The position numbers were made by a program, and so were the translations under genes. 64,000 bases of DNA, taken from Celoporthe dispersa (Eukaryota; Ascomycota; Sordariomycetes; Diaporthales; Cryphonectriaceae). Every line of letters starts with the position of its first letter. Position 1 is the stretch's first letter. Below the pieces are notes generated by a model that ran no database searches, was not told where the DNA came from, and was given only the letters and a program-made list of their open reading frames with translations. Shown piece after piece: positions 23,906 to 35,582 of this stretch. The DNA lies in assembly GCA_016584495.1 (NCBI GenBank), contig WAID01000004.1, positions 496,001 through 560,000 of the forward strand. Direction: 5' to 3'.

Positions 23906-24019
23906 TGTGGTGGCTAAGGCGGTCAACTATATGATATGGGGTGAGGTGGGCCCTGCGAGCATTCAAGTATAAAAATACCATCTCTTTTCTCTTTCTCGAT
24001 AGTTACATTCGTGAATTTA
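23906..24019 (+). mobile_element. LTR-like segment A
   Basis: Begins TGTGGTGGCTAAGG and includes GGGGTGAGGTGGGCCCTGCGAGC, then a TATAAAAA box and a pyrimidine tract. It closely parallels segment B at 31951 in order and spacing of these blocks. LTR promoters start with TG and carry a TATA box, so a solo or decayed LTR is likely. The 3' end is not defined. Confidence 0.45.
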
Positions 24020-24125
24020 CCATGCATTCCATGGTGAATGCACCACACATTCTCTGGTGAATTCACTATACATTTGCCAATGGATTCACCATACGTTCCC
24101 TGGTGAATTCACCACCAAGTGATGG
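24019..24125. repeat. Degenerate repeats around the palindrome TGGTGAATTCACCA
   Basis: About four units of roughly 24 bp, each a variant of CATTCYCTGGTGAATTCACCA. The best units contain the perfect 14-bp palindrome TGGTGAATTCACCA; others are mutated versions (ATGGTGAATGCACCA, AATGGATTCACCA). The block lies downstream of LTR-like segment A inside the AT-rich island. Confidence 0.6.
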
Positions 24126-24645
24126 TGAAGGATGCGAGTGCATCAAATTTTTAGCTTTAAAAATAAATATAATGCTTAATAGCAGCAATATATTATTATT
24201 AATAATATTTTCAAATATAGGCTCAGTATTGGGAAAGGAAATTACTTAGATTTATTTCCAATAGCAATATATAGCTATTGAAATTCCAAATAAATAGTTT
24301 ATTCGGTTTATTAAGATCGAATTAGCTCTCTAAGGATATATTGTAATTAATTGGATAATTGCATATGATAAGCTTTGATATTGGCGAGATTTAGAATAGA
24401 TTGTAGACTCGAGCAATTTTATATTTTGGATTGGAAGTTTATCTAGGGAAAAAGACTTGCAAATTGCTAGTATAAATTTATAGTTACAGATAGCACTGGT
24501 ACAGCATAAAAAGCTTGAGAGTTTTTATATATCTGGAGAATACGGGACACTTTGTAAGAATCTTGATACCGAAAAAGACAAATATCAATACAGTGAGCCA
24601 AACTCACTTTGACTCTTATCTCTCTCTCTCTCTCCTTCCTTCTCT

Positions 24646-26320
24646 CTAAGTCCTGCTATGAACGAGGCATTTGAGGTCCATTGGTTTAACGAACCAGTGG
24701 TTTGAGGCCCTCATGTTTCCCTTTCCTTGTTCCACGATTTCTATATCGAAATCCCGAATGACTACCGGAACCAACTTGCTAATCTCTAGCAAGGAGATAT
24801 TCTTGCCAATACACGTTCTAGAATCTGCGCCAAATGGCATGAAGTTTTGATCCATGACTTTTCTCTGCTCTTCACTTGCTTCCAGCCACCATTCTGGCCT
24901 GTACGTATCCACATCTTGTCCCCAGACCTTTTGGGTTACGGTGGACGACCCAGATATTCATGCCGACGTTGGCCTAGGCAGGTTTCTAGTCAGTTCAGTA
25001 AGGAACTCGTCCTTCGGAATATGCACTTACCTTTGCTGGAAAATATTGCCCGCACAGCACCGCTCCACCTTCAGGGACCTCCCGCCAGAGAGGAAGTCCG
25101 GTGCCTGGGTGCATACGTAGCGCTTCTTTGATTGCCGCCTGGAAGTAGGGCATGTTCTGTGAGTCCTTGAAGGATGGGATAGTATCAAACTGAGCATCTT
25201 CCACCTCTTTTCGCACCTTAGCTAGGACCCGGGGAGAAGAATATAGATAGTAAAAGATAGCACTGAGGCTGAGACTAGTAGTGTCACTACCAGCCCCGAT
25301 ATTGCTCGCCGCGTTTGAAAGGATGTCCCACTCAACGAATACCTCGGGCGCCGACTGATGAGCGTTGAGAAACTTCTTCAGCATGGGCGTAGAGGCGTGC
25401 GCATCCAGGGTTGATTCTTTCTTAGACGAGATATTCGCAATGCTCTTTCTAGTGAATTCCGAGACTGCAACACCCGCACGAACTCCTAGCATCCTCATCG
25501 AGGCGTTGAGGATCGGGCGCACCCACATGAACAAACCAAGAATAGTCAACATAAGGAGTGCGTCATCGGTTTCCGACATAATGTGGTCAATGTCCTCGAA
25601 TTTGTCCAGGAATCCGAATCTTGCCCCAAACTTTTCAAGCTCGACCGCATGGTTATTAAGTTGCTCTGACAGGTAATGAAGCACTTCACAGCCTGGGTAC
25701 TTACAGTGATTTCTCCGATAACGTCGAATGCATAGCACTGGAGACAATGCCCGAAGTTGATGGTTCTTTGGGCCGCTTGGGCTTCGTGCAGCCGGGTCAT
25801 GAAGATAGCAATGCAGTTGTCGACAAATGGTTCATATGACACCAACGACGTCATAGAATACATGTTGGCCACTTTCCGACGATCAAAAGAATGTTTCTTA
25901 GAGTTTCTCGCCGAGAACAAGTTCGTCACTGAGAGGTCGTCCGTCAAGTTCCACGCGCCGTACCACTCTGACTTTTCGAATTTCGTTCCATGCCCATAAA
26001 TGGTTTTCATGCAATCAACATCGCTTATGCTGTAGTGATTAGGGGCAATGCGAACAATAGGGCCTTGTACTTTTGTCAGTCCTATCATGGCTAACCGATA
26101 TGGTGGGAAAAAGAATATGCTCACCAAGCATATGATGTAATTTGATGTTCGTCCAGTGGAAATCCCCCCTGTTGATCTGCCAGGCATACCAAAGATTGGT
26201 AATGCGAGCCCAGAAAGGGCCTTTGATTCCCCGTGTAGGTAGAAACAAGGTAGAAACAAATCTCAGACAAGGATACCCAATGAGTAAAAGCAGGAGGTAG
26301 AGGCCAGCCTTCATGTCCAT
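24646..26320 (-). CDS. Cytochrome P450 monooxygenase
   Basis: Four-exon P450. Exon 1 (26125-26320) starts 'MDMKAGLYLLLLLIGYPCL', an ER membrane anchor. Introns are 26070-26124, 25631-25704 and 24974-25030. Exon 2 joins exon 3 as 'DVIGEITFGARFGFLDKF', matching the family. Exon 3 has the I-helix oxygen-binding 'AGSDTTS' and the ExxR 'KEALRMHP'. Exon 4 has the haem-cysteine motif 'FMPFGADSRTCIGKNIS'. One break: the plus-strand T-run 24929-24932 has one base too many; removing it turns the frame into 'VVHRNPKVWGQDVDTYRPE'. Corrected length is 1488 nt, 495 residues, normal for the family. It resembles pisatin-demethylase/benzoate-hydroxylase-like fungal P450s, but the substrate is unknown. The same-strand C2H2 regulator 0.8 kb upstream may control it. 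Confidence 0.88.
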
Positions 26321-27098
26321 TTCCGGATGCTTTCAACGCAAGTGAGGACAAGTATCTCAAAAGTAGAATGGAATTTGATTTAGTCTTCTTCTCGAATAGG
26401 AGAAATGATGGGTTCGGTGTCAGCTCTACTGGCGCTCTGCTTAACCAAATATATAGGGGAAGTGAGAGAGGAGGGGGAATCACCACGTTATAGCCATAGC
26501 TCATGAGCCATGATAGAGCAAACCTCGTGTCGTCGTGGGGGAGGCCGTCAATACCGAATTCCCCCACTTAACTTCCCCACCCCCACATTTACAAGCAGTA
26601 GTATTGTCGTTTCCCCACCACACTCCTTCAGGATGAGCTCTTTCTCATCACGTCTCTTGTCAGTTGAATTCTGAAAGGACCTTACGCGACGAACGGTAAA
26701 GCATCAGCCATTCGGTTGCATCGGTTGATGACAGCCCATTTTACCTACGTGCCGAGTGGCTTATTACTATGGAGAGTGGCCCACAGATACCCACAACTCT
26801 CACATTCTGTATAAACACCCCCACACACACATACATATATATATTCAGAGCACACATTATTTTTCATCCCTCTTTATGTTCTCTTCTCTTCTAGAACAGA
26901 GCAACCTGTGCATTCACTATCAACCAAGATCTGACCTGCCTATCTCATTTACAAACAAGATGTAGGCGCCGCTTCTTTGTTGGAGGGCTACCTGTTGCCC
27001 TATCCCCAAACCAGAGCAGTGCTGCGGCGGAGAATTTCGAGTTAGGATGATGCCGATAGAGATGCTGCTAAGTAATTTCCTAGTAAGTTCTCTACGCC
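26321..27098. other. Intergenic between P450 and C2H2 regulator
   Basis: Promoter of the P450 gene. A CA/TA-rich tract lies at 26820-26850. Short minus-strand frames overlapping the P450 start are shadows. Nothing else supported. Confidence 0.45.
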
Positions 27099-29513
27099 CT
27101 AGATCCGGCTTGGAGAATTAAGGATCTCAGCCCAGATGGCCGCTACGGCTTTGCTGGGAGATATGCCCTGGACATTCTCGAGGCCGGAATCCTCCATAAG
27201 TGAGACCACAGTATCTAGAACCTTTTGTTCTTCCACGCTGCACTTCGCACCTCTCTTATTGTCGTACTCGATTGTGTACAGCCATCGGACAAGGAGTACA
27301 ATGCAATGATACCCGAGCAGCCAGTGACCAGGGCTATGGTTGATGCTGTTGGCTTTCAAAAGGTGTATTCCTTTCAAAATGGGGCCCTTAACAAAAATGA
27401 GGGCGTGACTGGCTGCTGTCGTCATGCTTGACGATCGTTGCGTTCGTTTTAACAGCGTATCGCTATCCAGCGTCTCCTCGAAGAGGTCAAGAGTTATGTC
27501 CTTGACGTTGGCCAAAGCAAACCTGTCCGAGTACAGGTGAACGGACGCCACTTCCCATAGAAAGACCCCTGCGGCTATCAGTGAAGGATTTGAGATGGTT
27601 ATCTCTTCACATGTCGCACATAAATCTCTTATGGACAGTAGCCATCGTTCCAAGGCAGCTGCAGTGGATTCAAGTACCTGACCTGCAAGTTGCGATGGAA
27701 GGGTCACGGCCGTAATCCTCGAATGGCGGACATGCGCCCACAGTGCATGCATAAGCGCCAAGTGAGCAAACGCGCTGGGAGTGAGACAGGTTGAATCCGG
27801 GGTGGAGAACAAGTCGCGAAATGCGTTCTTGAACGAACCTAGGGTCTGTGACGGGCGGTGAGCCCTCCAGGCCTCCGCGTCAGGGCACAACCATAAGGAC
27901 TCATGATATGGCATCTCGAACTCGAAGTCGCTATGGACAGGGATATCATCTGATACAGATGATGCACTCATGAGGCCAACAACGATAATGGCACCAAGCA
28001 CCGCTCTGCTCCAGTTAGAAGAGCTTTCATGACTTGTAAGTATATTGAGAGACAAACCTTTTTTCGGCCTCTGCTTTAATCCAATTTTGCCAATTTTGAC
28101 AGAGCGAGGAGCGCAAGTATCCCCTAGCAGGTCGCAGCTCCTAGACAACGGTCGTTTAGTATATCATCAAGGAGGGAGGGTCGGGTCGACAGGTCCAAAT
28201 TACCAACCTTTGCCAATCTGGCTTGAAATGCGAGTCCTTCGAGTCGGACACCGGCATCCCGTGACCAGTGTGAAAAATAACTTATCAACAACAAGGTTTG
28301 CAAGTAGGTTGCACGATCTTTTGGTTTCTCTTCTGTGTCGAACATTGTCTTGGATAGCTCATGCAGAGCCTGGGCCTCCGCGCGGTCGTAGGAATGGAGG
28401 GCTCCGATTGCAAGCATTGATAAGAGCAGGGTGATCGGTGACGCGAGCACTTGAAATGTTGGGACATGAATTAGAGGCATGTGAACGTGGAAGTAATGAA
28501 AGTAAGAGCGGAAGTAACGTTGACATTTGATCCTGGCTGGGAGAGTGCAGTACTGCGGCCGTGACGCTTTCTTAACTGCGTTTTGCAGCTTGATGTGGAC
28601 AACCTCGTCCAGCAACTGAGTCGGAAGATGGCTGTAGGGTTCCACCGAGTTCCCCACCAGTTCGAGTATTTTCCCAGAAGTCTTGCAAAGGTCGCGGCCC
28701 GAGTATGGCGGCCTCGGTAGTTCGAAGGGTGTCGGGCCAGGGTGGTCGATGGCGAAGGGATCCATCGTGCTCTGGTTTATAGGCAATGGCTCTGGACCCC
28801 GAGTTAATGGCGTGGTAGCGAGCATCCATTCTGCTGGTTCCTCGTTGGTGGCGGACATGCTGCTACCAACACTCGGCACCAGTCTGTCGAGCTCGTTGGC
28901 AATCAATGCAGCCTCGGTGTGTGGGAGTGAAGTATCCGCCGGGCCGAACCAGCCGCTACAAGAGTCAAGCTTGGCGTATTCCCAAGACATGCTCTGTAGG
29001 GAATCCCATATTGATCGGGACTGATCCTCGATCTCGGTCAAAACGCCAGCAGAAGATGGGGATGGCTCAATGTCCTTTACTCTGTCCGTTTCAGGGACCG
29101 AAAGTTTGTCTGGCTGCGAAGTCTGCCCTTGGTGTGTTGGGCTCTCTTGACTCTGTGGCGTCGCGTTACTTCTCGATGTGCGTTGCAGGCGGGAGGGCCT
29201 GATGATGTGATGAATGCATCGCTCGTGACGTATCAGCACATCTCTGCAACATGACATGTGAGCTACAGGAAGCGAGTAAAGACGTGCATCAGAAATGATT
29301 TACTTGCGATGGAAGGCTCTAGGGCAGGACGAGCAGATGAATGAGGTCCGAGGCACGTCCGAATCTAGAAGCCTTGGTGAGATGGAACGGCTCCTATTCC
29401 TAGATCGGCTAGATAAACTTACGCGACTGTTCGTGTCGTAGTTTGTGTTCTTTCCTCACGAACCTAGCATCGCAAAAAGAGCAGGTAAACTGTTTCCTTC
29501 GATCCGGCTGCAT
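27099..29513 (-). CDS. C2H2 zinc-finger transcription factor with fungal-specific TF domain
   Basis: Five exons: 29423-29513, 29304-29364, 28208-29243, 28058-28140, 27099-28005; 2178 nt, 725 residues, no frame break. Start 'MQPDRRKQFTCSFC'. Splicing builds two classical fingers: 'CSFCDARFVRKEHKLRHEQSH' across intron 1 and 'CSSCPRAFHRKDVLIRHERCIH' across intron 2, both C-x2-C-x12-H-x4-H. An acidic/serine-rich linker follows, then the fungal-specific TF domain ('YFRSYFHYFHVHMPLIHVPTF', 'LLSMLAIGALHSYDR'). Intron 3 (28141-28207) has a TACTAAAC branch site and joins 'FQARLAK' to 'ELRPARGYLRSSL'. Intron 4 (28006-28057) joins 'IKAEAEK' to 'RAVLGAIIVVGL'. Such proteins are nuclear activators, often pathway specific; the P450 and GMC genes nearby are plausible targets by position only. 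Confidence 0.92.
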
Positions 29514-31950
29514 GGCAAGACTCGCTAATAGCGTAAATACAGGTGCTTCGCATGCAGTGATGACCAAAACGATGGATATCGAGGACGAGGTCGCATTAAG
29601 GTTGAACAAAAATCACTAAGATTCCCCGAGGCAGGGCGAAGGCAAAGTTCTTGGTTTCAATGCTTCTCGAATCTTGCCAGAAAGGCGGAGGGGGCGTCGT
29701 GGTGGGCCATTCTGTCAGACTTTACCTAGACAGGTAAAGGCGGCAGGACCAGACACAGCGCCCCTTTTGGCCTCGGCATGACGGGCTACTTCTTCAGCCC
29801 GGATGGGTCCAAACATTCGCAGGTGTGATCATTGGTCAGGGCCTCACGGGTCCTAACCAGTGTGCAGCAGTGCGAGGCTTCTCTACGAGTCATGGCATTG
29901 GTGTATGAGCATCTGTGAGCCAGCTCACTGCATGTGAGGTCTTCATCTTGGTAGAGGAAGGATGAGCGAAGAACAGCGACTCTCAAATTCATAGCTCAAT
30001 GGTGCTACCGCACATCCCAAAGATTGTCTAGTCTTCCAAGCTCCGGTCTCCTAGCATCGAAGTAGATGTCAGTCATACAAAAACTTACTTTGGGAACAGG
30101 TTTTATGTCCACACATATTGCGGCGCTCATGGGTCGTTCCTTTGGGTGGATTGTCAAATGTCAATCCACGAAGCCCCAGACTTGTAGACAGAAAGCCAAA
30201 GGTGGCTGTTACATGCTATTGGGAAGGTGATATACTCCCTGCAGCTCCTGACAGGTAACATTTCTAAATATATAGGCAATAAAGATATTGCAGAGAACCC
30301 CTGTATCTATAGCTTTGCCCATACCGCTATTTTGTATGACCAATTGGAACCACTCCTATTTTGTCAACATTTGGCCGACACAGTAACCGGGTTGGACAGA
30401 ATTTGGTAAGGTACAGAGCTAAGCCCTCCTGTTATGTATTCCTCCTACAAGTTCAAAATTATGTCCGCCACAAATGGCCCCAACAGTATAGTTCGTCGAG
30501 CTAACGCCTTTTCTGTAAAAAGGACATAGGATATTCACCGCTGAGATACAAATGTTTACATTTAGGACTATCATGAAGTTTAGTTAGTAAGGCGAGTCAT
30601 CCAAGTAGACTCATGCGCTGCACTTGAATAGCTGGCCTGCCGCTATCCTTCTATGCAGATAACAACCTGTAACCCCGGATTGAGTAGTTTATAGAGCAGT
30701 CCTACTGCATTTTGAGTCTAGAGGTCTTCTAGTCTATCAAACCTATCCAGGACACCTTGCCTGCTTTCTTTACATTCTTATAATGACTTATTCACTCGAC
30801 TAAAGTCTGGCAGGCTAGTACTTCTGCTTCATTCAATGTCACACTATAAAGTGCCAAGCTGAACGAGGATGCTGCAGCTATCTGAAGTCATCAGCTATTA
30901 GTAAGTTTGATTAAACGAATCGAAAAAAGAAAATAATACCTATATGGAACCAAAGTCCTTCATACGGTGAATGGGATCATTCTCCTCAAGAATCATCTTC
31001 CCTATTGAAGTTGAACACTTAAAGCCATCGAGACATTATTACAGCTCATTATATCGTTAGTATTTGTCCTTCTTTGGCGTATGCGAGTAGGAGGGAGTGT
31101 GGCCAGCAACTCTCTTTGTACGTATAAACATATTTGAAGAGCTCTGTATGCTGATGACATCAGTAATGGCCTATAGCAATATGCATGATTATGTTGTCAT
31201 AATACAATTATAGAGAATAGCCCTCGCACGAAGAGAACGAAGTTGCACTTGAGAAACGCCAGACGTAAATCCAAGTGTAACGACTTCGAAGCCTTGTCTA
31301 GGAGTTGTGTGGCCATTTTAGCTTCATACTCGCGCGTAATAACCAATGGAAAAGTAGTCTGGATCTACCTAATATATCAAGACAGTGTCACAACAGTCAA
31401 AGTTACAAAGTGGCCATACATTCAAAAGTAAATCAGAAATAAGAGGCACACATATTGGATAGGTCTTGTACGGTAAATTAATTGGGATTATGTTATTTGT
31501 TCGGGTGCCACTTTTTAGCGATGAACTATTTCGCGCACGAAAAGCGAGGCTCGTGGTTGTGAGGCATTGCCCGTCGAAGATAGGAGACTCCGCCATGAAA
31601 GTTTTCTCAATCATCAATCGAACTGGTGGTGGTTTACCACATAACAGTACCTCTGTACTGATTGATCTCCTTGACGTTAATGCTTTCCCATATGAAGGTG
31701 CTACCCCAGGTAATGATGTAAAGACAGGTAGCGGTGATCAGCATCAACTTTTGGGTCTCGCCACAGGCTGTCATTATACCAGTGCGAGTATCGCTGCCGA
31801 TTAGGTACGAGGACTAGACGTCGATGCTACCGTATATTTCAATCAAGAACGATTAAGCACTAGCGGAAAAATATCTAGCAATCACCTCTAGAAAAATATC
31901 AATCTATATAGCTGAAACTATAATAAATTCGATAATTTATTCTATATTGT
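29514..31950. other. 2.4-kb gene-poor region
   Basis: Upstream region of the C2H2 gene followed by moderately AT-rich DNA. Short frames at 29786-29992, 30227-30409, 31243-31431 and 31466-31804 have no recognisable domain; the last (112 codons) is the longest but has poor codon bias. No RNA gene seen. Confidence 0.45.
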
Positions 31951-32340
31951 TGTGGTGGCCAGTGGAGTGGACCTCAGGACATGGAGTGTAGGTGGGTCCT
32001 GAGGTCGTTCACATATAAGAGTATAACCCCCCCCTTTATTTTTTCTTCGCCTAGACAGGAATAACAAGACATCTTCCCTTCTTTTCTTGATTTGAGCCCT
32101 CTGGATAGGTCTAAGGCAGGCTTTTCACCCTGACCTTGTGCACGTGTGGCCTTCGTTTGTTGTCGTCCTTGTGACCGATTCAGCACGCTTGGGTTGCACG
32201 AGCTCTTGCCCATTGCCTTGATGTTCGTCCTTTCGTGCGACGGCGCTCGAGATTCTGGTTCAATATTAACAAAATAGCTAACGATATTTCCCAGAATATA
32301 TAAGATTGATTCGGGAGTCGCGGACATGCATGACTGGTTT
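31951..32340 (+). mobile_element. LTR-like segment B
   Basis: Begins TGTGGTGGCCAGTGG and includes GGAGTGTAGGTGGGTCCTGAGGTC, then TATAAGAG and a C/T-rich tract, in the same order as segment A at 23906. The following 250 bp are GC-richer than the flanks, as expected for the R/U5 part of an LTR. The right end near 32340 is a guess. It lies between the gene-poor island and the truncated FAD-oxidase fragment. Confidence 0.45.
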
Positions 32341-32425
32341 TGCTACCAAGGATTCACGATATCGGTGATTAGTCTTACTACACCCCAGATCAACGAACCT
32401 GGATTCAAGTCGGAAAAGCAACAGC

Positions 32426-32716
32426 TTATATATATAAGGACAAATTCCAATTCTCTATAAAGACAGTATACTCGGCAGCTGAATAGGTCAGGGCATAGCA
32501 GATGTAGGCGATGGGATTCGTTGCCACCAGCCAGCTGTCGACACTCTCATTGAGGTTCTGCCACGCCGTCGCTGAGGGATAGCCTTCATCGCCTGGGATA
32601 TATCTGCACATCGACCCTGCCGTCTTTGTCTTGCGTCGGAGGACGCTTGCGGCAGCCAGACCCGAGAGAAGAGCACTACTCAGTATGGAGGAATGTATGA
32701 TAATTAGCTGGGCCAA
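32426..32716 (-). pseudogene. N-terminal fragment of a FAD-linked (berberine-bridge-like) oxidase
   Basis: The minus-strand frame contains 'MCRYIPGDEGYPSATAWQNL', 'NESVDSWLVATNPIAYICY' and 'LTYSAAEYTVFIENW'. This is the characteristic start of secreted fungal BBE-type FAD-linked oxidoreductases (cysteine, G-D, W-x2-L/F-N, hxATxPIA, final tryptophan), preceded by a hydrophobic stretch like a signal peptide. The FAD-binding and substrate domains are absent: a stop follows and the next DNA is the LTR-like segment. The open frame begins with TTG, so the true first exon is also uncertain. Best read as a truncated relic. Confidence 0.6.
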
Positions 32717-32880
32717 TTTCTTGTCGATCGTGGGACCTGATCTTCATGCTTGAGCAAAAGAGGCGCCGGCTGTTCCTCCAAGTGCGCGGTCATGCTATAA
32801 TATGAACAATTCATCGATATCGATCCGGTGCTCGGCGAATGTTCGGTATCCTCGATCTGCTTCTTGTTCTCCGCTATAAG

Positions 32881-33215
32881 TGGGATGATCCTCGACATGC
32901 ATGATGCAGGTGTATCAATAATGGTATGTCGGCAAGTAAGCAACTCGATCTTTACTGGTTGTATGTATGTAGCATGGAACCAGTACGGTAGTCTTCCCGC
33001 ATGATCAGCAAATGTGCATATGAGCAGATAGTTTTTTGGATATATGCTCCGCAGTAGGCGGGGTGATCTTCTTGAAATGCATGATGCGTGTGAATCAATA
33101 ATGGTACGTCGGCAAGTACGCAACTCGACTTATAATGGTTGTGTCACTGACAAGATCAGTGAATGTGCGTGTCGGCAGATAATCTTTAGATCATTTCTTA
33201 CTAGGCATATATATC
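32881..33215. repeat. Imperfect tandem duplication (about 180 bp unit) upstream of the GMC gene
   Basis: Two copies in direct orientation, starting about 32881 and 33059. Shared blocks include ATGCATGATGC, then ATCAATAATGGTA, GTCGGCAAGTA and GCAACTCGA, and further on GATCAG followed by AATGTGC and GCAGATA. Copies differ by substitutions and small indels. The duplication sits in the promoter region of the GMC oxidoreductase. Confidence 0.7.
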
Positions 33216-33315
33216 AGGTCCTCGATTATAAATACTGCGCAGCACTCGGCAGTTCTCTGAGCCTGCTTGCTGTATGGGTGACCCAACCTTCCTTATTCAG
33301 TGCTGTCCCGCGGTG

Positions 33316-35582
33316 ATGAGGTCGAGGTTGATCATGACACGATCTCGCAATGCTCAGTTCCAGCCTTCCTGGACAGGTCTCGCTATTTCAACTTTTCTTG
33401 CAGCCATCTCTGTCGCAAGTGCCTATGCTGTCCCCTACCAGATCAGCCCGTCGCAGCTACTCCCTAAATATGATTATGTCATAGTTGGAGGCGGAACAGC
33501 AGGGTTGACAGTAGCAGATCGCCTGACCGAAGACCCTAGCACCAACGTCCTCGTCCTCGAAGCTGGAGGATGGGGCGACATGAACGAAATTTTGATGGTA
33601 TACTGGCTGAATAGGACTGTTAACGATGTGAGCTCCATGCTCTGGCCTAACCTCAGGTCAGTGCCACAACTTAACTTGGGAAACGCCAGTACCAATGTGA
33701 CCATTGGACGTGTCGTTGGAGGAGGCTCGGCTGTGAACGGGATGTATACCATGCGTGGCTCTGCAGAAGACTATGATCGCTGGGATCATTTGTTCGAGAC
33801 GGAAGGCCAGAACGGCACAGTTAGCTGGAGCTGGGAAGGCATGATGCCGTACTTCAAGAAGGTGAGATTGATTTAGTGATGCGTGTAATTGAACAGTGTT
33901 CGGATTCGCGGGCATTCAGCTGATTTTGCTATAACAGGGCTTGCACTTTGCTCCACCCCACCGGAGCTCACTGCCCACTTTGATAGTATCAGGTATAGCG
34001 CCTCTTACTGGGGCAGCACATCAGACATCTACGCTGGCTGGCCAAAGTTCTACTGGCCCGGCGTAACTCCCCTTGCTGGAAGCGTTCAAGGAGATTGAAG
34101 GAGTGGAGTACCCACCCGACAGTGGCGCTGGGCAGCCCGGAGTGTACTGGTTTCCTTCCTTTGTGGACCCCAGGTCTCAAACGCGCTCCTACGCCCGGAC
34201 GGGCCACTACAGCAACGTCAACAGTACAAGGCCGAACTACCACCTCTTAATCAACACACAGGTCCGCAGGCTCTTAGTGGATGAAGACTTGGCTGCTAGT
34301 GGAGTTGAGTTCCCATTGGATAATTCAACCCTCGTCACCATCAGCGCAGACAAGGAGGTTATCCTTGCTGCCGGGGCTGTTCATACCCCTCAGCTTCTGC
34401 AGCTAAGCGGCATCGGCCCAAAGAAGCTCCTGGATGCTGGCGGTATCAAAGTCCTCGTGGACCTACCTGGTGTTGGCCAAAACTTTCAGGACCATACCAG
34501 TCTATTTGCATTGAATATCACCCGTAAGTATACCTAGCTTAGATATTGGGGGTCCCTGCTGCGTATTGTATAGTATCTAACTCATTAGTAGTCCAGGGAA
34601 TAACCTCCATCCATCCGAATCTAGATGACCTTACTCCTGGGAGTGAATTCTCAAAGTGGGCTGACGAAGTGTGGGCGGCCAACAGAAGCGGTCAGTGCAA
34701 TCTCGACCTTTCCTCCACTGTGCATAGACATAAGTATATCGAGACTGATAAAAAGGAGAAAAATAGGCCCCTATTCTATTGCAAACTGTAACTTGTGCGC
34801 CTGGCTACCCTTGACCGTCGTTTCTGATGACGCCGAGTCTTTAGCTACGAGACTAGAGCAGCAAGACTTCGCTAGCCTTCTGCCTGCTGATGCAGACTCA
34901 ACTGTGGTAGCAGGCTACGAAGCGCAGATGAAACTACTAGCAGCACAGATGCGCTCTAAGAACACAGTCTTTACGCGTTTGCAGCTTGAGGCGCAGAGCG
35001 GAACCCAGGGGCCCGTTCTCATGCAGCCCTTGAGCCGCGGCACAATAAATATCAACACAACCGATCCATGGAACACGGAACCCGTTGTGGACTACCGCAC
35101 CCTCAGTAACCCCTTGGAGAGCGACATATATATCGAGTTGATCAAGTTCGTACGCCGCTACAACTTCAACACTTCCCTCGCCTCTGCATACGCTCCAAAA
35201 GAGTTCGCCCCCGGCTCTCATGTAATATCGGACCAAGATCTCAAGTCCTTTATATCCAGTTCTTTGAGCCCAACTGACTATCATCCCGTGGGCACATGCT
35301 CTATGCTGCCGCAAGAGCTAGGTGGTGTCGTCGACCAGGAACTGCGTGTTTATGGAGTCAAAAAGTTGAGAGTCGTGGACGCAAGTATTATCCCTATGCT
35401 TCCCAGTGCTAATACGTGCCAGCCTGTTTATGCTATTGCCGAAAAGGTAAGACAGTTCTTATGGTTCTATCTCTGACCTTTTGTTCTGCGTAACATGTCC
35501 TCTTGCAACGTTCTAGCGCTGACGGGCCTTCTAGGCCGCGGATATTATCAAGGAGGCTATTAAAACAGCTAGGTCGTTCTAA
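33316..35582 (+). CDS. Secreted GMC-family FAD oxidoreductase
   Basis: Glucose-methanol-choline oxidoreductase of the aryl-alcohol-oxidase/choline-dehydrogenase group. Exons: 33316-33861, 33938-34523, 34592-34690, 34767-35446, 35535-35582. A hydrophobic N-terminus ('[18 protein letters not shown]') predicts secretion; ATG 33274 is an alternative start. Key features: FAD motif '[17 protein letters not shown]' with 'VLVLEAG', GMC signature 1 '[20 protein letters not shown]', signature 2 '[16 protein letters not shown]', C-terminal 'YHPVGTCSM' with the catalytic histidine, and '[19 protein letters not shown]', where asparagine would be the second catalytic residue. Two compensating single-base errors break exon 2: a C is missing in 33956-33959 and one is in excess in 34069-34072. 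Corrected, the protein has 652 residues. Substrate unknown. Confidence 0.85.

Larger units (their letters stand above)
23280..24645. other. AT-rich island, transposon-derived
   Basis: Strongly AT-rich DNA without coding frames, with TTA/TAA-rich stretches typical of repeat-induced mutation. It includes an LTR-like start at 23906, a degenerate palindromic tandem repeat at about 24019-24125 and a (CT)n tract at 24619-24645. Confidence 0.6.

Noticed and set aside
31466..31804. 112-codon plus-strand frame in the gene-poor region
   Set aside because: No recognisable family, weak codon bias and no partner exon. Could be a relic, but I cannot support it.
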